A stretch of DNA of 64,000 nucleotides from Jejubacter sp036620675 (GTDB lineage Bacteria > Pseudomonadota > Gammaproteobacteria > Enterobacterales > Enterobacteriaceae). Location: NCBI GenBank assembly GCA_036620675.1, contig JAZHEE010000002.1. One strand, given 5' to 3'. The translations under genes were made by a program, and so were the position numbers. The notes beneath the pieces were generated by a model. That model was not told the origin of the DNA and ran no database searches. It was given only the letters and a program-made list of their open reading frames with translations. Shown here piece after piece: positions 59,872-64,000 of this stretch; position 1 is the stretch's first letter; each line of letters begins with the position of its first letter.

Positions 59872-60047
59872 AAGGAGCTTTGGGCTGCCGCCCTCCGTAT
59901 GGATCGTCACCGACGTTGTTTATTGAGCAGCGCCTGCTGCGCATCTCTTCATTTCCTGGGCCTGTGCCTGACTTCCGTTTTTCTCTGCCTTTTTGCGTAC
60001 GCGATTTGCAATGTACGCTTTGATCATTCCTGTTTTCGGAGCTTGTC

Positions 60048-61607
60048 ATGGAACTGCTAATGGATCCGTCAATCTGGGCTGGCCTGCTGACGCTGGTGGT
60101 GCTTGAGATTGTACTGGGAATTGATAACCTGGTGTTTATCGCCATCCTGGCCGATAAGCTGCCGCCGAAGCAGCGTGATAAGGCGCGTCTGCTCGGTCTT
60201 TCTCTGGCGCTGGTTATGCGTCTGGGCCTGCTGTCGCTGATCTCCTGGCTGGTCACTTTGACGAAGCCGTTGTTCAGCATCTGGGCGTTTACCTTTTCAG
60301 GACGCGATTTGATTATGCTGGTGGGGGGGCTGTTCCTGCTGTTCAAGGCGACGACCGAGCTGCATGAACGGCTGGAAAACCGCCAGCATGACGGCGAGCA
60401 TGGTAAGGGCTACGCCAGCTTCTGGGTGGTGGTATTGCAGATAGTGGTGCTGGATGCGGTATTCTCGCTGGATGCGGTGATTACGGCCGTCGGCATGGTG
60501 AACGATCTGCCGGTGATGATGGCGGCGGTAGTCATCGCCATGGCGGTTATGCTGCTGGCTTCAAAGCCGCTGACCCGCTTTGTGAACGCGCATCCCACGG
60601 TGGTCGTACTCTGTCTGAGCTTCCTGCTGATGATAGGTCTTAGCCTGGTGGCGGAAGGATTCGGCTTTCATATTCCGAAAGGCTATCTGTACGCGGCAAT
60701 CGGCTTCTCGATTGTGATTGAAGCCTTTAACCAGATCGCACGGCGTAACTTTATTCGCAACCAGTCTCAGCGCCCGCTGCGTGCCCGTACCGCCGAAGCT
60801 ATTCTGCGGCTGATGGGCAATCGTCGCGACAGCGCCAGCCAGAGTGAGCCGGAAGGGGCGGTTGTCATGCCGGTTCCGGATGAGGGCTTTGCCGATGAAG
60901 AGCGCTACATGATTAACGGCGTACTGACCCTGGCCTCGCGCTCGCTACGCAGCATTATGACGCCGCGTGGTGAAATCAGTTGGGTCGATGCCAGCCTGGC
61001 GCTGGAAGAGATACGCCAACAGTTGCTCTCGTCGCCCCACAGCCTGTTTCCGGTATGCCATGGCGAACTGGATGAACTGATTGGCGTAGTGCGCGCCAAA
61101 GAGCTGCTGGTGGCCCTGGACGACGGTGTCGACGTAGCAGCATGGGCGGCCTCGTCGCCGGCCATTGTGGTGCCTGAAACTCTTGATCCCATCGCGCTAT
61201 TGAGCGTTCTGCGTCGCGCGCGCGGCAGCTTTGTGATGGTCACTAACGAATTCGGCGTGGTGCAGGGGCTGGTCACGCCGGTGGACGTGCTGGAGGCTAT
61301 CGCCGGCGAGTTTCCGGACGATGATGAAACGCCGGAAATTGTCGCCGACGGTGACGGCTGGCTGGTTAAGGGCACTACCGATTTGCATGCGCTCCAGCAG
61401 CATCTGGATGTGACGACGCTTGTGGACGAGGATGCAGATATCGCGACCGTCGCCGGACTGGTGATTGACGCTCACGGCCAGATTCCGAAAGTCGGTGAGG
61501 AGATTGTGCTGCCGCCGTTGCGTATTCAGGTGATGGAGGCCAACGATTACCGGGTGGATCTGGTACGGGTGGTAAAAGAAGCATTGCCTGACGAAGCAGA
61601 CGAATAA
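60048..61607 (+). CDS. yoaE: TerC-family membrane protein with CBS domains, YoaE
   Basis: A 519-residue protein (E. coli 518). The N-terminal TerC domain (about 1-245) has seven hydrophobic segments and the conserved acids in EIVLGIDNLVFIAILAD and VLDAVFSLDAVITA. A cytoplasmic CBS pair (about 305-425, with MTPRGEISWVD and FVMVTNEFGVVQGLVTPVDVLEAI) and a CorC-type C-terminal domain (about 440-515) follow. TerC proteins are implicated in metal, especially manganese, export during protein secretion; YoaE itself is not well characterised. Confidence 0.95.
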   Translation: MELLMDPSIWAGLLTLVVLEIVLGIDNLVFIAILADKLPPKQRDKARLLGLSLALVMRLGLLSLISWLVTLTKPLFSIWAFTFSGRDLIMLVGGLFLLFKATTELHERLENRQHDGEHGKGYASFWVVVLQIVVLDAVFSLDAVITAVGMVNDLPVMMAAVVIAMAVMLLASKPLTRFVNAHPTVVVLCLSFLLMIGLSLVAEGFGFHIPKGYLYAAIGFSIVIEAFNQIARRNFIRNQSQRPLRARTAEAILRLMGNRRDSASQSEPEGAVVMPVPDEGFADEERYMINGVLTLASRSLRSIMTPRGEISWVDASLALEEIRQQLLSSPHSLFPVCHGELDELIGVVRAKELLVALDDGVDVAAWAASSPAIVVPETLDPIALLSVLRRARGSFVMVTNEFGVVQGLVTPVDVLEAIAGEFPDDDETPEIVADGDGWLVKGTTDLHALQQHLDVTTLVDEDADIATVAGLVIDAHGQIPKVGEEIVLPPLRIQVMEANDYRVDLVRVVKEALPDEADE

Positions 61608-61620
61608 GCTAAATTATTCA

Positions 61621-61650
61621 GGAACCGGATTCAGACCGGTTCCTGTTTTA
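61621..61650 (+). terminator. Rho-independent terminator after yoaE
   Basis: GGAACCGG pairs with CCGGTTCC around ATTCAGA, followed by TGTTTTATTT. It begins 14 bases after the yoaE stop. Confidence 0.83.
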
Positions 61651-61864
61651 TTTCCCTCTCAGGATTAATCCTGAATTAAGCAAATTGTGCCTATCTAAAA
61701 ATGACGCTCGCCAGGAAGTCGTGTAGAGCAATATTTGTACATAATAGCAGCTGATAAGTTTGCTAATGTTATTTGGCACTCAATATCCAGTTAACAGGAA
61801 ATTATGCGGAGCGATTTTTATCGCACCGTGGGGGTTTCTTATTGTTATTATGTAGGGAGTCATT

Positions 61865-63106
61865 ATGAACGAAAGAATGGAAAAACTTCAGGTCAGTATT
61901 ACAGATTTGCTTTCCTCAACCGTTGATTGGTATAAAGATTTTCATCAGCACCCCGAATTATCTATGCAAGAGTTCCGTACTGCGGAGATTGTTGCCCGAC
62001 ATTTGCAAAGCCTGGGGTATGACGTTCATGAAAAAATAGGCGTAACGGGTGTGGTCGCTATTTTAAAAAATGGTGAAGGGAAAACGGTGATGTTGCGTGC
62101 GGATATGGATGCGTTACCCATGGAAGAAAAAACCGGGCTTCCTTTTGCCAGTACTGCGATCGGAGAAACTCCTGATGGCGTCAAAACACCAGTATCCCAT
62201 ATGTGTGGCCACGATCTTCACGTCGCCTGGATGATGGCAGTTGCGGAAATCTTAATGCGGCATCGCGATATATGGTCGGGGACACTGATGCTCGTTTTCC
62301 AGCCGGGCGAAGAGGTGGGCAGAGGCGCACTGGCGATGATTGAGGATATGAAAGATAGCTTCCCGAAACCTGACGTTATTTTGGGGCAGCACGTTATGGT
62401 GGGCGAGGCGGGTAGCGTTGGGATCCGTCATGGGGCTATCCTGACGGCGGGGGACAGCCTGCATGTTAAGTTCCACGGCAAGGGGGGACATGGCTCAATG
62501 CCGCAAAATACCATCGATCCCGTGATGATAGCTGCTTACAGCGCCGTCAGGTTGCAGAGCATCGTCTCGCGGGAAACGTCGCCGCTGGACAGCGCGGTTC
62601 TGACCATCGGCAGTATTCAGGCCGGTATCAAAGAGAACGTCATTCCTGATGAGGCTATCCTTAAACTTAATATGCGTAGTTTTAAATCGTCAGTAAGAGA
62701 TAAAATGCTGAAATCGGTGAAAAATATATGTAGCTGCGAATGTCATGCTTCAGGTGCCCGGGATCCCGATATTGATTTTATCGATTCCTATCCCGTGACG
62801 GATAACGATGTTGCTACGGCTGAGACCCTGAAAAAAAGTTTTACAGAATATTTTGCCGATCGGGCTTATGAAACTGCGCCTGCCACGGCGAGTGAAGATT
62901 TCAGCCAGTTTGGCAGAAAGTGGCATGTACCCTACGCATTCTGGTTTATTGGCTCTACCCGGCATGATATCTGGAATAAGGCCGTCGCAACCGAGACTGT
63001 CTGTGATATTCCTGCTAATCATTCATCAGAATTTACCATAGAGCTGGATCCGACGGTGCGTACGGGTATTGAAGCCATGCTGGTTGCCGCTCTTTCATGG
63101 CTGTAA
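61865..63106 (+). CDS. M20-family amidohydrolase (hippuricase-like)
   Basis: A 413-residue metal-dependent amidohydrolase of the M20D group. Metal ligands can be read in MCGHDLH (Cys114, His116, His119) and PGEE (Glu149-Glu150), and the active-site glutamate region and dimerisation-domain histidine motif GKGGHGSMPQ are present. Family members cut N-acyl amino acids, hippurate or similar amides; the substrate here is unknown. AGGGAG precedes the ATG. Codon use is more AT-rich than that of its neighbours, and E. coli has yoaD rather than this gene between yoaE and sdaA. It pairs with the membrane protein gene downstream. Confidence 0.87.
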   Translation: MNERMEKLQVSITDLLSSTVDWYKDFHQHPELSMQEFRTAEIVARHLQSLGYDVHEKIGVTGVVAILKNGEGKTVMLRADMDALPMEEKTGLPFASTAIGETPDGVKTPVSHMCGHDLHVAWMMAVAEILMRHRDIWSGTLMLVFQPGEEVGRGALAMIEDMKDSFPKPDVILGQHVMVGEAGSVGIRHGAILTAGDSLHVKFHGKGGHGSMPQNTIDPVMIAAYSAVRLQSIVSRETSPLDSAVLTIGSIQAGIKENVIPDEAILKLNMRSFKSSVRDKMLKSVKNICSCECHASGARDPDIDFIDSYPVTDNDVATAETLKKSFTEYFADRAYETAPATASEDFSQFGRKWHVPYAFWFIGSTRHDIWNKAVATETVCDIPANHSSEFTIELDPTVRTGIEAMLVAALSWL

Positions 63107-63151
63107 TCGCTTTTCCGGTATTTATATGAGCCTTTGCTGGGATGGCAGGCG

Positions 63152-63766
63152 ATGAATTATATCCTTCACTGTATTGATCTACTCGGCACCTTTGTTTTTG
63201 CGCTTAGCGGAGCGACCCTGGGCGTAAAAAAGCAGTTCGATATTCTTGGTATATTTGTTATTGCCATGGTGACAGCCATTGGTGGTGGGGTTATCCGGGA
63301 TATTTGTATCTCGGCGACGCCTCCTGCGGGATTAGTCAGTGGAGAATATCTGGTAGCCGTTATGCTGGCCGTGGTCTGTGTCTGTTTTTTTCAGACGATA
63401 ATCCTGTCGTTTAATCGTTCTTCACTTTTTTTTGATGCCGTGGGGTTGGGCTTTTTTTCCTCGTTTGGCGCAAACAAAGTGTTTCAGGCTACGGGCAATG
63501 TACAGCTTGCCATCCTGCTCGGTTGCGTCAGCGCGGTGGGCGGAGGATGTATGAGGGATGTTCTGGCCGGAGATACGCCGGTGATATTCCGTCAGGAGAT
63601 CTACGCCAGTGCGGCGCTAATTGGCGCTGGTATTGAGGTTTGTGGGGCAGCGGGAATGATGGCTCAGCAGTATAGCATCTGGCTGTCGATCGCTATCTGT
63701 ATGCTCATCAGGCTGCTGTCGTTGCACTATGGAATTAAACTGCCACGGGTCACGTATCATCAATAA
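63152..63766 (+). CDS. TRIC/UPF0126-family membrane protein
   Basis: A 204-residue membrane protein with about seven hydrophobic segments, of the YadS/YicG (UPF0126) family related to trimeric intracellular cation channels. The internal repeat is visible: AIGGGVIRDIC in the first half and AVGGGCMRDVLAGDTP in the second. I chose the ATG at 63152 (MNYILHCIDLLGTF). It lies 45 bases after the M20 hydrolase gene and is likely co-transcribed, so it may move that enzyme's substrate or product. This is an inference from position only. Confidence 0.87.
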   Translation: MNYILHCIDLLGTFVFALSGATLGVKKQFDILGIFVIAMVTAIGGGVIRDICISATPPAGLVSGEYLVAVMLAVVCVCFFQTIILSFNRSSLFFDAVGLGFFSSFGANKVFQATGNVQLAILLGCVSAVGGGCMRDVLAGDTPVIFRQEIYASAALIGAGIEVCGAAGMMAQQYSIWLSIAICMLIRLLSLHYGIKLPRVTYHQ

Positions 63767-63767
63767 T

Positions 63768-63795
63768 ACGGCGTGGCCAAAGGCCACGCCGTTTC
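63768..63795. terminator. Bidirectional terminator between the TRIC-family gene and sdaA
   Basis: ACGGCGTGGCC pairs perfectly with GGCCACGCCGT around AAA. It lies 2 bases after the plus-strand stop and 16 bases from the sdaA stop, with TTT on the right and ATTATTG on the minus-strand side. Confidence 0.8.
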
Positions 63796-63807
63796 CGGAA
63801 AGCGCGT

Positions 63808-64000
63808 TCAGTCACACTGAACTTTAATCGCCAGACCGCCGCGCGAGGTTTCGCGGTATTTGGCGTTCATATCCTTGCCAGTCTCATACATGGTTTCAAT
63901 CACCTTATCCAGCGATACCCGTGGCTCGCTGGTGCGGCGCAGCGCCATACGCGAGGAGTTAATCGCCTTCACAGAGGCGATAGCGTTGCGCTCGATACAG
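63808..64000 (-). CDS. sdaA: L-serine deaminase 1, C-terminal part (cut by the window edge)
   Basis: The last 63 residues plus stop of SdaA, an iron-sulfur enzyme converting L-serine to pyruvate and ammonia. The readable end includes ERNAIASVKAINSSRMALRR, VSLDKVIETMYETGKDMNAK and the C-terminus SRGGLAIKVQCD, which matches E. coli SdaA; the penultimate Cys belongs to the C-terminal segment that enters the active site. The rest lies beyond the right edge. Confidence 0.95.
   Translation of the reverse strand, partial: CIERNAIASVKAINSSRMALRRTSEPRVSLDKVIETMYETGKDMNAKYRETSRGGLAIKVQCD

Noticed and set aside
1..64000. Prophage, transposon, CRISPR, tRNA or defence island
   Set aside because: No integrase, transposase, cas gene, repeat-spacer array or tRNA could be read on either strand; the only repeat of a known family is the ERIC element.

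Overview
The window is chromosomal DNA from a member of the Enterobacteriaceae (order Enterobacterales). Nearly every gene is a close relative of an E. coli/Salmonella gene, and the order follows the E. coli 41-minute region (cutC, cmoBA, aspS, ruvCAB, znuABC, lpxM, pykA, zwf-edd-eda, purT, ptrB, letAB, prc, htpX, kdgR, mgrB, cspC, rlmA, mntP, manXYZ, yoaE, sdaA). It is not E. coli itself. yebB, yebF and torYZ are absent from their usual places. A Salmonella-type FtsI paralogue (PBP3-SAL-like) lies between cspC and rlmA, an ERIC repeat lies inside the ruvAB leader, and several accessory genes interrupt the shared order. I cannot name the genus. I saw no tRNA, rRNA, CRISPR array, insertion sequence or prophage.

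Layout. 1-7.3 kb: the tail of an unknown gene, a PatB/MalY-type C-S lyase, cutC, a small orphan gene, a degenerate M14 peptidase-like gene, the tRNA wobble-uridine enzymes cmoA/cmoB, and yecN, yecE and yecD. 7.4-13 kb: aspS-nudB-yebC-ruvC, then ruvAB behind a LexA operator and the ERIC element. 13-18 kb: zinc uptake (znuCB divergent from znuA across a Zur site), the peptidoglycan endopeptidase mepM and the lipid A myristoyltransferase lpxM. 18-26 kb: sugar catabolism (pykA, the regulator hexR, zwf, edd, eda) and purT. 26-33.5 kb: SOS gene yebG, yebE, oligopeptidase ptrB, exoX, a yobB-like amidase, holE, the copper-associated yobA-yebZ-yebY set and the small RNA SdsR.

33.5-36.5 kb: an accessory pair of membrane-protein genes (a CPBP protease and an unknown protein) separates sdsR from its usual neighbour pphA. 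36.5-47 kb: yebW, yebV, rsmF, the lipid-transport pair letA-letB, msrC, proQ, prc and htpX. 47-52.5 kb: yebQ, kdgR, yobH, mgrB, yebO, an accessory metallo-beta-lactamase-fold hydrolase, a frame-broken yobF and cspC. 52.7-56.9 kb: the PBP3-like transpeptidase, rlmA, mntP with its manganese riboswitch, and yobD. 56.9-64 kb: the mannose PTS manXYZ, yoaE, an accessory M20 hydrolase plus TRIC-family membrane protein pair, and the 3' end of sdaA.

Common themes are envelope maintenance (MepM, Prc, LpxM, LetAB, HtpX, PBP3-like), metal homeostasis (ZnuABC, MntP, CutC, YobA/YebZ), glucose and gluconate catabolism through the pentose-phosphate and Entner-Doudoroff routes under HexR and GntR, and DNA repair under LexA. 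Regulatory sites readable from the sequence include Zur, HexR, PurR, two LexA boxes, a GntR-like palindrome, a CRP site, an MntR-like site and the yybP-ykoY riboswitch. No wholly new system is evident. The points most worth checking are the ERIC insertion in the ruvAB promoter leader, the broken yobF, long palindromes upstream of ptrB and yobF-cspC, the SSD-motif PBP3 paralogue, and the accessory gene insertions.
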